64,000 nucleotides of DNA, from positions 496,001 through 560,000 of the forward strand of contig JAIXMQ010000005.1 of assembly GCA_025716855.1 (NCBI GenBank), read 5' to 3'. A program made the translations under genes and the position numbers. The notes below the pieces were generated by a model, which was given only the letters and a program-made list of their open reading frames with translations, was not told the origin of the DNA and made no database searches. This DNA is from Pilaira anomala (lineage: Eukaryota > Mucoromycota > Mucoromycetes > Mucorales > Mucoraceae). Shown one piece after another: positions 25,034 to 36,726 of the stretch (the first letter of the stretch is position 1; each line of letters starts with the position of its first letter).

Positions 25034-26754
25034 ACAATTATGATTTTGTAACGTAAAAAAAAAAAAGAAACCACAAGTTGGCAAAATATATTTTTTAGTA
25101 TTTAAACAAATTTTTTTTCAGTTATTTTCCCTTTTCTTTTCTTTTTTTTTTCTTCATCCTTCAACACGGACACGAGGGCCCTAAATCTTCAACAGATTTT
25201 GTCAAGCGGGAGCGACAGACGGGTAGTGTGTGTCACACTTGGATCAGCGTTGCTTTCACACCAAGCATCGATGATGCACCTACTGGCGTTTGGCCTAAGG
25301 CAGTCCACCTTAGGTTGGGGCTTATGTAGTGTACCTCCCCGTGGTAAGCCCTGGAAACTTTCATTGGAAAGGCCAAACCACTACACTCTTTTTTTTTTTT
25401 TTTTTTTAACATAATAAATAAAATATTTTTTTTTTTCCTATAATTTTTTCTCATGTATTTTTTTTTTTTTTTTTTTTTGGAAAATAAACAAAACTATACT
25501 ACTTATATCATTTTAACGTCATTATTATATCAATTTTTTAAATATAAACGGGCAAACATGTTTTTAAAGGAGGTGACAATTATTTCGAAGTCATGATAAG
25601 TGAGCAAAAAAAAAAAAAAAAATATGTTTTATTTTATGCATGTTTAAAAAAAAAAAAAAAAAAAAAAAACATTAGCCGAAATTGCCATCTATTCATTCAA
25701 TATTTCTTTTAAATAATACACAAGGCAGTTTTACACACACAGATTCATTTATCAGAATAGTCATTTATCAGAAAAGTATTTTTATATGGATATGCTATAG
25801 AGAAAATGTTTATCTTGAGGTAATCAGCACTTATAGGTGTAGCCCTTGTTCTTATGAATAGTAATATATGCTATGCCATAAAAATACTAAAAAAATTCTT
25901 TTATGTATATACACAGAATCTTTATTAAACCAACAGTATATATATATATATATATATATGAGTTTAAAGGCTAATAGAAATGAGCTATTTTTTAGAAAAA
26001 ATATATATCAGAGTTCAAGTTAACCCCTAAGAAAGTTGTCAAACACTTACATATCTTTTTAAATGACAATCATAAATTAACTATTCAATTTTTAAAAGTA
26101 ACTATCCGCGCTTCATGGTAGTTATTCACGAAGAGTATTTGTTTTCTGAAGTCTATGCATCAGGATTTATTAGTAAGATGAATGGGAGAGCTTTGTACTA
26201 TAATGTAATAAATTTATATTACTGGCGAGCTTTAATACTATATTGACTCACAACATGTATTATGCAAATTTGGTTATTTCTTGACACAATTTCTTGTTTG
26301 TGAGTATCCCATTTTTTTTTAAAAAAAAATAAATAAATAAAGAATAAGGTATTGTCAAGAGAAACTGATATTTTATTTTGAAAATGTGTTTTAGAGTGAC
26401 TGAATTAACCTGTTTGGGATGTATCATGCATATTTATCTCAACTAACCATAATGTCTAAAAAAAGATTAACCTTTTGCTACTCCTATCGTGTACATAAGA
26501 AAACCTCATCTGATTAAAACAAAGAAAAAAAAAACTATCTGATTACCGTAAGTATACAGAATCAATTATGGCGGGACAGACTTAGTTTATATATACTATT
26601 ATAGATACTGATTCTATACAAATGTAAGAGAAATAATTTACGATGACTAAATTTTTTCAAGCAAGTGAACCAAAAACGTCTTTTTTAATGAAAAAAAAAA
26701 AAGGGAGGTGTACTTTTTTTTTTCTCTTATATAATTTTACTTTTTTCCCGTAGT
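24326..26754. other. Large AT-rich intergenic region
   Basis: 2.4 kb without a supported protein gene. Contains T9A14-type inverted tracts (24343-24364 and 26312-26329), several A/T homopolymers of 20-34 bases (for example 24567-24599, 24996-25030 and 25645-25670), an (AT)n block near 25930-25960, and a distinct GC-rich island at about 25160-25400 listed separately. The ORF at 24775-24999 starts in poly-A and looks spurious. Confidence 0.5.
25175..25400 (+). ncRNA. Candidate structured RNA: GC-rich, hairpin-dense, ends in T-run
   Basis: A compact island of near-balanced base composition inside very AT-rich DNA. By eye it folds into many perfect short stems on the plus strand: AGTGTG/CACACT (25225-25239), CTTGG/CCAAG (25238-25265), GCATC/GATGC (25265-25277), and an outer stem GTTTGGCC/GGCCAAAC (25288-25295 with 25371-25378). 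The outer stem encloses TAAGG/CCTTA, GGGCTTA/TAAGCCC (25318-25324 with 25345-25351) and CTTTC/GAAAG (25358-25371). It is followed by about 17 T at 25389-25406, which would stop RNA polymerase III. It does not look like tRNA, 5S, U1-U6, SRP or U3 as I know them. It could be a tRNA-like SINE, RNase P/MRP RNA or something new. The overlapping ORFs lack coding character. Confidence 0.4.
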
Positions 26755-28457
26755 ATGGCAAACATCAAAACTACAAAGGATAGTTTTCAAAGAATTACCA
26801 ATCATTCGAAACCCAATCAAAAAGACGAATCACTTGAAAAATCCGAATAGAAGGTAAATATATATATATACGATTAAAAAACCAAGAGAACTTTATATAT
26901 TACATATTTAGGACGAAATTCTTGAATGAAGACGTAGACAAACCCAAAACCGTACACCAGATACATATGACCAAGGATATATTCGACAAAAGACAACAAG
27001 AAAATGACGAGTTCGAGAAAGAATCGAGGGATTTCTTGATAAAGGTAGTTTTCGAGAGATTGGTAGTTAGTAGTATTACAGGAAATACAGCAGCCAATTT
27101 TGTAGCCGGAAAGGGTACAGAGTGTCACAAAGAGATCTGATTGTCGCCGCAGATGATTTTGCCATCCGAGGTGGTCATCATGTAGATGGTGCTGTCTGGA
27201 GTAAATCTTTAATACGCAGAACAATTGACTAAAAAATTAAAGATACTCATGGTGCGTTTCATTGATGGTAGTAGTGGTGCTGATTTCATTATACTTTGAT
27301 TTTGGATAAAGGAGCTACTTGTTTACACCCCCCCCCCCTTTGTTTGGTATGCATGATAGGATGGCTAGTTTATCTGAAATACCCGTTGTCGCTTCCACTT
27401 TAGGTCCCGCGGTACACTTTTAGGCGCTGCCTGGGCCAACCTTGACTTATTTCTCGGTTGTTTCTGCTGATATATGGGTTCTTTATTTGCTACTGGCTCT
27501 CCCATTGTTAACGATGCTATCTATGTAAATGTTTCAAAAGAAAACTTGGGTGGTGCTTTGATTCATACTACCCACGGTGATAACCTGGCTACAAACGAAA
27601 AAGATTGTTTCAAACAAATACAACAATGCTTTTGAGTTATTTACCTAGAGTAACAATTTTAATTTACCTCCTTATCAGTCTACAGATGATCCTGTTGATC
27701 GCTGTGACGATAGTTTATTGGCGATCATACCTAAAAGACGCCAACGGATGTATCAAGTTCGTGATATTTTGACACGTGTTATTGATAAAGGTTCCTTCTT
27801 TGAGATCGGTTCTCGTTGGGGTGATGGTGCTATATGTGGGTTGACTAGAACGAATGGTTATGTTGTGGGTATATTATCATTTTTGGTTGTACTTTAAAGG
27901 GAAGCATTATTTCTGCTACCAATTGTCATAAGTTTAGATGACATAAATGATTTATGTGACACTTTTTGGTATTCCCATTTTAAATTTTTCTGATTATGCT
28001 GGTTTCGCTATTGGTACTGTTGCAGGGAAAGAAGCGTAAAGTATAACTATACATGTAAATATGTATAAATTTTTTCTAAACAAATGTTATATATATACAT
28101 ATATATATAGTACTATTCGTTATGGATCTACTTTGACTGCTGCTTTATATCAATGCGATGTACCTTATTTTAGTGTTGTGCTTCGTAAAGTATTTGGTGT
28201 TGTAGGCGCAGCATTTGTTGATAATTGTGTACCAAACATGCGAGTAGTATGGCCAAGTGAAGAATGGGGTAGTTAACCATTAGAAGGAGGCATTTGTATG
28301 AGTAAAAGTATAATGATAATACACTGCTTTTTTTTTTTTTTTTACTTATATATTATAATAGGCAGCTTATTGTCGAGAATTAGACGCAGCAGGTGAAAAG
28401 AGACGGGAGATATATGAGAATATTATGTCACAGTTTGAAGCAGTGAGATCTCCTTAA
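26755..28457 (+). pseudogene. Acyl-CoA carboxylase carboxyltransferase (beta) gene, decayed
   Basis: Fragments in three frames follow the order of a biotin-dependent carboxyltransferase (propionyl-/methylcrotonyl-CoA carboxylase beta type). They are: LIVAADDFAIRGGHHVDGAV (about 27140), RFIDGSSGADF (27260), LSEIPVVASTLGPAV (27375), ENLGGALIHTTHGDNLATNE (27540-27600), DDPVDRCDDSLLAIIPKRRQ and DILTRVIDKGSFFEIGSRWG (27690-27830), TIRYGSTLTAALYQCDVPYF and VLRKVFGVVGAAFVDN (28110-28230), WPSEEWGS (28255) and AAYCRELDAAGEKRREIYEN (28370). Stops and frameshifts separate nearly every piece (for example after ACYK-equivalent segments near 27140, 27290, 27430 and 27930-28040). Some intron-like gaps remain (about 28030-28110 and 28275-28360). 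In intact form it would be the mitochondrial CoA-ester carboxyltransferase subunit. Confidence 0.85.
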
Positions 28458-29298
28458 CGTATGTACAGCTGAAAATATTTGATATGCCAGAAATTATCGA
28501 TCCTCGCGATACAAGACCTCTTTTATGCGAATAGGTAAAAATGATGTACGATCATGTGTTACCACATAGGTTAGAAAAGACAAAGATTCACGGTCCTCGT
28601 ATTCTTTACTGCCCTTAAAAGAGCTGTTATAATAAGGTGTACGAATAAATATTGAAATTAACTACTTGAGCAACCGAAACACAAGTAATTATGTTATAAT
28701 GTGATAATTGAGGCGTATGCATTTATATATATCTTTTTTTGTTTTGCTATTTGAATATCACATTTGATCAAAACTTCTCTATATACATGCTTTAATATTT
28801 ATGTATAAATATACTCATCGTGTATATTAATTTGTAAAATTATGCAATGTGTACAGTGTAAAAAAAAAAAAAAAAAAAAAAGGGTGTTGTATTTATGAAT
28901 ATACAAATCAAGTTATTGATCCCTGGTGTCACCACGTGTCATTTATATACTTTATTACCTTTTTGTTATTGTTGTTATTGTCATAAAGAAAAAAAAAAAA
29001 AAACTCTTGTTTTTTGTCACGCACCAGAGCATAAAGTATCATTATCAAAGATAGTGTCAATTACTATACTATATCAATGATGTATTAAAAAAACAAAACA
29101 AAACACTTTCTGTTTGATATTTTATACAAGTTGTTTCAATAACCGCTCAATTATAAGATGCTGTTAACTCAGGGAAAAAGTATTAAAAAGTGAAAAAGAA
29201 CGAGATAGCGAGGTATCCTACCTTATGTTTGTAGCGGGGAATCTATAAATTTAAAGTGTGACAAAACCAACTGATGACGCTGCCACCAAAAGAATACA

Positions 29299-29333
<35 letters not shown>

Positions 29334-29458
29334 ATTTTTTTTCCCCTACTTTTTTGTTTCCTCCTTTTTTTTTTGAAATAAAAACACCTTTTTTCTTTCT
29401 TTTTATATATATATATATATATATCTTTTTACTTTTGGTTATTGTTTAGAAAGTAGAA
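28458..29458 (+). other. Intergenic and promoter of the polyQ RRM gene
   Basis: 1 kb. The first half is AT-rich 3' flank of the carboxylase relic. The second half leads to the ATG at 29459: T30-class tract at 29301-29330, pyrimidine-rich stretches and an (AT)n block at 29405-29424. No other gene is visible; the ORF at 28895-29080 is unsupported. Confidence 0.4.
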
Positions 29459-30065
29459 ATGACTACTTCAGACGCAAATACTAATGTTAATTCAGCAGAT
29501 GGTAAAAAGGAAGATAAAAGAAGCGTAACGCCCCGAAGCACACCTCAGGCAAAACATGTAACGCCTACTTCACCACCTTATCCACCTTATGGAGCCACAT
29601 ATATTGACCCAGCACAACTTGCAGCCAGTGGATATGAAATGGCTGATCCCTCAGTAAATTATACTTATGTTTATCCTTTAAGCCCTCAATTTTCAGTTCA
29701 GTATTATCCAGATTATTCTAATGGATATCAAAGTTATCCCGGTTCACCAGCATTACACCCACAATCACCTCCTATTAATCCTACCAGTCCACCTTTTAGC
29801 CCTACTTTTCAATACCAACAAGGCGGTATCACTTTATCCCCACCAACACATGCCGCTTATATGCTTCCACCTCATTCTGCTCAACCTTTCCCACCTCTTC
29901 ATATCTCGTCTCCTGTTTTAACTGGTACAAATTCTATACCTGGATCTCCTCCTCATCAATATCTTCCTGGTCCTTATATTATTACAACTGCAGCTGATCA
30001 TAGAAATAATAAGAGACATAATAATCAACATCATCAACAACAACAACAACAACAACAACATCATC

Positions 30066-30129
<64 letters not shown>

Positions 30130-30573
30130 GCAACAACAACAGCAACAACAGCAGCAGCAACAGCAGCAACAACAACAACAACAACAACAAGAGATACATC
30201 ATCAACAACAATTACAATTGCAACAACAACTTGAATTGGAATTAAATTCTTTTCATACACATAATATTTATGTTCGTGGATTATCTTCTTCTACAACAGA
30301 TGAATCATTTTTGGAAATGTGCCAAGTGTATGTTGTTTCTTGATTTAGAATGAATAACAAACAAAAACAAAAATATTTACTTTTTATTATTATTATTATT
30401 TTAGATATGGTACTATTGCTTCTTCTAAAGCAATTATTGATCAAAAATCAGGTGAATGTAAAGGGTACGGTTTTGCCATGTTTGAAAATGAACAAGAAAG
30501 TGAAGATGCTATTGAAGGTTTAAATAAAGCTGGACTTCAAGCATCTTTTGCAAGAGTAGGACAGGTAAAAACG

Positions 30574-30606
<33 letters not shown>

Positions 30607-31462
30607 AATATTAACATAGATATATATATATAAATAGGAATCGTTTAGTTCTCGTCTTAGACATTTACAAGATGAAACATCTACTAATATTTATATTTCT
30701 AACTTGCCTTTGGATACTTCAGAACAAGTAAAATGTTTTTGCTATTTAGCGGAGTTACTGAATTTTATATTAATTTTCTTTATTCTTATTTAGAAACTTG
30801 AGGAATTATTTCATCCATATCAAACAATTTCGAACCGTATTTTACGTGACCCACAATCTGGCATGAGTAGAGGTGTAGGTTTTGCTAGGTAAAAAGATTT
30901 TAAAAGATGTATATATGTATGTATCTAAATGTAATAACCATAAAAAAAAAAAAAAAAAAAAAAGATTGACAGATCGCGAAGCTGCTTCAGCTATTATTGA
31001 TCGTTTTAATGGACATATTATCGAAGGATCTTCTGCACCATTACAAGTGCGTTTTGCTGATTCTCCTGCACAAAAAAAGTTAAAAAATCAAACTGCTCGT
31101 AGAAGAATGATTAGACCTACCAGAGATTTTCAACCTATGGCAAGTTTCTCTATGAGACCTATGATGCCTATTACTCCAGAAACTATGTTGGGTATTGCTC
31201 CTTCTTCTCATTATTATCCTGATCAACAAATGTTGCAACAACAGTAAGTCTTTATATATATATATATATACATATATCTGATACATTATGTTATTATAGA
31301 TATCCTCATCTTGTAGTACAACAACAACATCATCAACAATTACAACAACAAATGCAGCAGCAACAACAACAACAACAACAACAGTCTGTAGAAGATGGCT
31401 TAGTATCAGATATGGAAAAAAAGATGAACATGTCAGAAGCTACTACTGCTGCTGAAACATAA
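29459..31462 (+). CDS. Two-RRM RNA-binding protein with long polyQ (RBMS/MSSP-like)
   Basis: Six exons: 29459..30327, 30405..30564, 30638..30727, 30794..30888, 30965..31243 and 31300..31462; 551 aa. A Pro/Ser/Tyr-rich N-terminus is followed by a His/Gln tract with a run of about 40-50 Gln (30029-30190). RRM1 is HNIYVRGLSSSTTDESFLEM...GYGFAMFE. RRM2 is TNIYISNLPLDTSEQ|KLEEL...SRGVGFARL...PLQVRFADS. The tandem RRMs and the conserved SRGVGFAR resemble animal RBMS (c-Myc single-strand binding) proteins and S. pombe Msa1/Nrd1-like factors, which bind A/U-rich single strands and regulate mRNA stability or sexual development. The C-terminus is again Gln-rich. It is convergent with the pseudouridine synthase gene (91 bp between stops). 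Confidence 0.9.
30029..30190. repeat. CAA/CAG trinucleotide repeat
   Basis: Near-perfect (CAA)n with (CAG) interruptions clustered at 30127-30168, encoding polyglutamine in the two-RRM protein. The antisense strand has long open frames of poly-Leu and poly-Val, which are repeat artefacts. Confidence 0.97.
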
Positions 31463-31553
31463 AAAAAAAAATAATAATAATAATAACAGTTGAAAAAAAA
31501 AAAATCTATTCTCTCTTTCTTTTTAATAAAAATAAAAAATAAAAGTTTTTATA

Positions 31554-33262
31554 CTATACAGTATTGGGTTGTACAAGAAGCGTGTTTTTATATTTGATAG
31601 GTGTCTTATCATCATCAAAATCTTCTTTAGCCCAAAAAGGGAGTTCAGTTTCATATTCCCAATCCTTTGTCTTGTAACGCCAAGCATGTAAATAAATACA
31701 TAATTGTTCATAATTTTTACCTAAAATAAGTGAACAACTACATTCAGAACACCTTGTATCGTCATCATTTTCTTCTTCTGGTTGTTGTTTTGTAATCATA
31801 GGCGTAGGTTCTGGTTCATCCCAATTTTCCATAGGTGAATACTCAAATAATTTATCAACAAGTAATCTAGCATCTTTTTCTTCCATTCTTTCTCCAGGTC
31901 GAATAAAAGGTGACCAAGATGTACCATTACCATAAAGTGGATCATTTGAAATAGGGTAACCTAGATACCGCAAATGAACTCTAATTTGATGTGTACGACC
32001 TGTCATAGGTTTACAACGTACTGTACTTGTCTTTCCATTATAACTAAGTCTTTCAAATTTTGTCACCGATGCTTTACCATCTTCATGTACATAATTTACT
32101 GACATTTTATGTGAAATACATTTAATAGGTGCATCACATACAATTTCACCACTTTTATATATAATTGTTAGTCAATGCATGGATATATATATATATATTT
32201 TTAAAAAAAACACTTACTCTGGGAATTTACCATCCACTCTACAAATATATTCTTTTTGAATTTGTCCAGAGGACATTTCACGTTCAATCTTTTGAGCGCG
32301 ACTTGAATTTCTTGCAATTAACATGAGTCCTGAAGTAGGTAAATCAAGTCTATTACAAGCTGTAGAATGAAGAAAAGTCAATTTATATTGTCTTATCATA
32401 ACATATTTTCAACTTACGAAAAAGTCTGGGTATATTCAATTCCTTCTTTAATACATGAATAATTGAGTTATGTCTATATCTTCCAGCAGGATGTACAGGA
32501 ATACCTCCTGGTTTATCAATCACAAATAGATCTTGATCCTCATGCACAATCTTGATGGGTTCATCAGTACAAGGTGGTTCATGTCTATGAATCTTGTGTC
32601 CGATCGTATCTCCATTCTTAATAATCGTGTCTACCGTCACTTGTTTATCGTTAATCGTAAGTAATCCTCTTTCAATCGCATAACGCTAAATAAAAAAAAA
32701 AAGACGGATTAGATCTTTTTCCCTCGATTGACTTTTTACTACTTACATAATAATCTATACTACGATCCCGAAATTCAGAAGAAAATACTTCAAGAATAGT
32801 TCTACCAAACCAACGTCCTTTGGCAAATGACTTGTATTCAAAATAATAAGGTTTTACCTTTCGCATTTCTATGACAACTTGATTAGTTCCTCTCTCTTTT
32901 TTTTTTTTTTTTTCAAGGGGTAAAAAAGAAATCGTTATATTACCGTCTTCAAAGTAATAATTGGCAGTATGCATATCATCAACGTCTCTGAAATCACCGT
33001 CTTTTCTTCTACGAAGTCTCTTTTCGGGTGGAATTTCTCTATTCTTGGCAGCTAAATAATATGGATTCATTTCTGCCATTTTACGTTTCTTTTCTGCTTT
33101 TTCCTTGTAATTTTCTTTTTTCGTTACTACTGGCTAAAGAAAAAAAAAGTGTATATGTATATACAGTTGAGTAAAGAGAATATAAAAGTAACCAAGCTTA
33201 TTTATATATATTTGTACCTCTGCTGTCTCTACTGTAATAGGTTCCTTTTCTTCTAAACTCAT
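31554..33262 (-). CDS. RNA pseudouridine synthase, RluA family (RPUSD2/Pus9-like)
   Basis: Six exons: 33262..33218, 33133..32944, 32877..32747, 32685..32418, 32359..32218 and 32151..31554; 457 aa with all phases consistent. The start is the ATG at 33262 (MSLEEKEPITVETAE). An S4-like segment (ERGLLTINDKQVTVDTIIKN) precedes the RluA core: DLFVIDKPGGIPVHPAGRYR, the catalytic motif NRLDLPTSGLMLIA (Asp is the nucleophile; the usual His is Asn or follows a Cys-Asn here), and GRTHQIRVHLRYLGYPISND. Eukaryotic members modify U32 of tRNAs (Pus8/Pus9) or mRNAs (RPUSD2). A Cys-rich C-terminal piece (RCSECSCSLIL, then ICIYLHAWRY-like) is typical of this subgroup. The deaminase domain found in yeast Rib2 is absent. 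Confidence 0.88.
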
Positions 33263-33515
33263 TTGTTATTTAAACAAGAACAAAAGTATAGAAAAAAAAT
33301 GAGTTCTAAAAGAAATAAAAACTATAAGGTTACAAGCCACAACAGCAAAAGTGGGAAAAAAATATACAAAGTAAAAAAGTGAACATGTTGGTTTCGACAA
33401 TTTGCATAAATAAAGCCTACATTTTATAATTTTATTTCAAAAGAGGAAAGATAAAAGAACAAAAGTAAAAGTGTTTGCAACAAAAAAAAAGAGTAAATTG
33501 AAAGAGAGAAACAAT

Positions 33516-34110
33516 TTAGAAAACAAGAGCAGCACCCTTGGTCTTCTTGTCACCACCCAACTCGAAGTGCTTACATCTCTTGATGGCAAGTTGCATCTTG
33601 TACTTACAAGCTAATAAAAATTGTATCAGTATACACATACACACTTTTTTTTTTTTAATTTTCACCGTGATATTAAACTTACCAGTACACTCGAGACGGA
33701 GAACAATCTTCTTGGTAGTCTTGGCTTTCTTGTGGAAAACGGGCTTGGTTTGACCACCATAACCGGCTTGCTTACGGTCATAACGTCTCTTACCTTGAGC
33801 GAAGAGAGAAGCCTTACCAGCCTTGTATTGAGTGACCTTGTGGGGAGTGTGCTTTCTGCACTTGGAACCCTTACAGTAGGTGTTACGGGTCTTAGGAATG
33901 TTGACCTAAGTTTAAAATTTGTGCATTAGCATTCTATAGTCTTTTTTTTTAAGTCCTATTTTTTTTTTGAAAAAAAGTATCCATCCATCCCCATCCATCC
34001 ATCTATCTATATCTCTTTTTTTTTCATCGTGTGTGTATATAAACATGTAGGCATGTATATACATGAACCCTTTTTTAAAAAAAATCCCCAGTAGTTGTAT
34101 ACTTTACCAT
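33516..34110 (-). CDS. 60S ribosomal protein eL42 (L44/L36a)
   Basis: Three exons: 34110..34108 (ATG only), 33905..33683 and 33610..33516; 106 aa, the exact family length. The protein starts [21 protein letters not shown] and ends [14 protein letters not shown]. It has four zinc-binding Cys (CKGSKC and C-x-x-CK near CTACKYKM/KRCKHF). The first intron (202 bp) separates the start codon from the rest, a position common in eL42 genes. Residue 56 in the QTKPVFHKK loop is Pro, the form found in cycloheximide-sensitive species; Gln or Leu at this site gives resistance in yeasts. It sits at the E-site of the large subunit near the CCA end of tRNA. Confidence 0.96.
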
Positions 34111-35133
34111 TGCGAAAGGAGAGAGGGGGTACTAACAGGTTTACCTGTTGCTTGCCGCTAATATCGTATATCACTTTTTTTAATTCAGACACAGAAAAAA
34201 AATCTGACCAATAAAAAACTGTTCTTCAAACTTCAATAAAAAATAATAAACCGTGTTTTGATTGAAAATGTTACCTTTTCCCCCAAGAGACCAAAAGTTT
34301 TACTTCGATCTCCTCGATTCCAAGCACACATTTTTAATATTTATAGCTTGTTAAATCTCGGTGTGAGAGTTTTTTTTTAGTAAAGTTCTATTTTTTTTTT
34401 TTAAATAACACTTTAGTTTTAATAAATATATCACGTTTGTTACATATTTAATGCGATTTTTTTTTTTTAAAAAAGAAGAAAACCCACATTTTATCTATAA
34501 ATGGTTCATGTTACAAATATGACAGTATACGTAATTATATATATATAGCCTGTGAGAGTGTGTTGTAATTGGGCTGAATAAATGAAAATGTATTTATCAG
34601 AAAAATAGTTTTTCTTTTACAAATTTAAAATAAAGATAATTTAGTGTCACTTACAGTAAAACGTCTTTGTTTTACAAAGCAATTTTTTCCATTTTTCTCA
34701 AAATAACTTTTGTATACATTCTAAAAGTGACACATTTTAGAACTCTGAACAAAAATAAATATTATGGAAAGTCATTTTTATTCCGTCATTTCCAAACAAC
34801 TATACGTTTTTCATAGTTACTTGTAAAGTAGTATATATATATATATAGTGAATAGATAACATTGTATTGGTGAAAATAAATAAAAAATAATGTATATACA
34901 TATTTGATACTACAAATGATTACTCACCTATTACAAATAATCTTATTGATAACCAGACATTTATCTCACTTTATAAAAAAATACAAAATACATCATAACA
35001 TTTTATGAAAATGCTATAATCTAAAAGTAGCCCCTGAAACCAAATTTTTATTGTTTCAGGTTCGAATATCCTTATCAAGAAATATTGCATCTAGATACGC
35101 CAAAAGAGTTTAAAACGTTAATAAAAAAAATCT

Positions 35134-35164
<31 letters not shown>

Positions 35165-36726
35165 GAAGCGATAATTAAAGTGCAACAATGGAACACACAG
35201 TTTGGGGATAAATTACACGAATAGAATGTCCGAATTGATCCTATTGGATGTTCAATCGAATTCTGGTTTTTTTTGTAATATGTGTGTAAGGTTCACACTC
35301 ACGTTTGTTACCTCTCTCCCCACCCCCCCCCCTCTCCCCCCCCTCTCCCCCCCCCCGCAACTCACCTTACACACCCCCTTTCAATTTTTACCACCTCGCT
35401 CGCTCTGCAAGGTTGTTTTTAGTAATTGCTCCGAGAAAAAAAAAAGTTTTACGGCAACGTACGAATAGTAGACAACGATAAAATAAAAATAGGCAAAAGA
35501 ATGCATATTAAGTTATTAATATATATATATATCTTTTTTCTAATTTATGATTTATTTATGTTAACGAGAAATAGTTTTTCCCTTACAATTTATTGTAGGC
35601 GATTCTTTTTTTCTGTGTTTCCTTAAACTTATTTTTTAATATCACAATTACTCTAAATGGATTGTGCACGGCCAAGACCTCTTTTTTGGAAGCAAGCTTT
35701 TTTTTTTTTTTTTTTTTTATATAGATGTAGAAAAATAAAAATAAAAATTACTCCTATTTAAAAAACCGAAAGAAATAAAAGAATAATGTCATAAATTAAA
35801 CAAAAAAAGTGACTATTCTAAATATGCTTGATCAAGTATACATGTCGGCGCGGACTTACCATACTTTAGAAACGTAAAATAGCGCGGGGCACGGAATAGA
35901 AAACGCGAAAAAGCATGGTGAAAGTGTGTTGTAATAAGATTTTCTAAATTAGTTAATTTCTCAAGGTGAACGGACAACTAAAAAATAAATAAAAAAAAAA
36001 AGGTGGTTAAGATCGTCCAGTAATTGTCAAATCGCTGATGTAGAAAAAGAAAAAAAAAAGTAGTTATGAATTGGTAACACATAGCAACAGAAGTTCGGTG
36101 GAGATCAGAGATCAATAAGAAATTATCGATTTGAAAAACCTACCCAAAAATAAACAAAAAAACAAGAAAGGAATGGTTGAGACCTGGAAAAGTAGAAACA
36201 AAATGAGGTTGGGGGGTCCGTAACTATGCAATAATTTAAGCTCAAAAATATACTACATCTTTTTTTCTGAAGTAACCCTCTTTTTTACAATCACTATTTT
36301 CCAAATTAGATATAATGTCAAAAAATAAAAAAATAAAAAAAATTACCCATTGTTTCGATCGATTAAAATTCAACTTTATAAAAAGAAAAAAGGGCAAATT
36401 TAGATTTTCTAACTTATTTATATATAAAACAAGACATTGCAAAAGTATAAGGGACCATAGAAACGTAATATTTTATTTGAGTTGATTTTTTTTTTTATAT
36501 ACAAAAGTTAAGGGGGTTTTATTTTCTTTTTTTTTTCTTTTTTATATATAAACATATACAAGGCGCAGATGATATACCTGTATATCATAAACTACATATA
36601 TAAATATAAAAAAAAACTTTTTTTTTAAAAAAAAAAGAGTACTGTAAAAATATTAAAATAGAAGGGCGTAAAAAATTCCTTAGAGAACAAAGGTAGAGAG
36701 AGAGAGAGAGAGAGAGAAAAAGAGGC
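34111..36726. other. Large AT-rich intergenic region
   Basis: 2.6 kb upstream of eL42 and downstream of the bHLH gene. It contains T26-34 tracts (35128-35164 and 35699-35718), a C-rich block of repeated C7-C9 runs at 35321-35360, a T10A10 inverted tract at 36616-36638 and a (GA)n tract at 36695-36716. The ORFs at 35202-35468 and 36242-36442 are low complexity. The GGTTCGAAT at about 35058 is not part of a tRNA. No gene supported. Confidence 0.5.

Noticed and set aside
25199..25414. 71-aa plus ORF in the GC-rich island
   Set aside because: Open only because the local composition is GC-richer; ends in the T-run as poly-Phe and shows no family features.
29918..30260. Antisense ORFs of poly-Leu and poly-Val
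   Set aside because: They are the reverse strand of the CAA/CAG repeat in the polyQ protein and have no sequence outside the repeat.
35050..35075. GGTTCGAAT, similar to a tRNA B box
   Set aside because: No acceptor stem, A box or anticodon arm can be placed around it.
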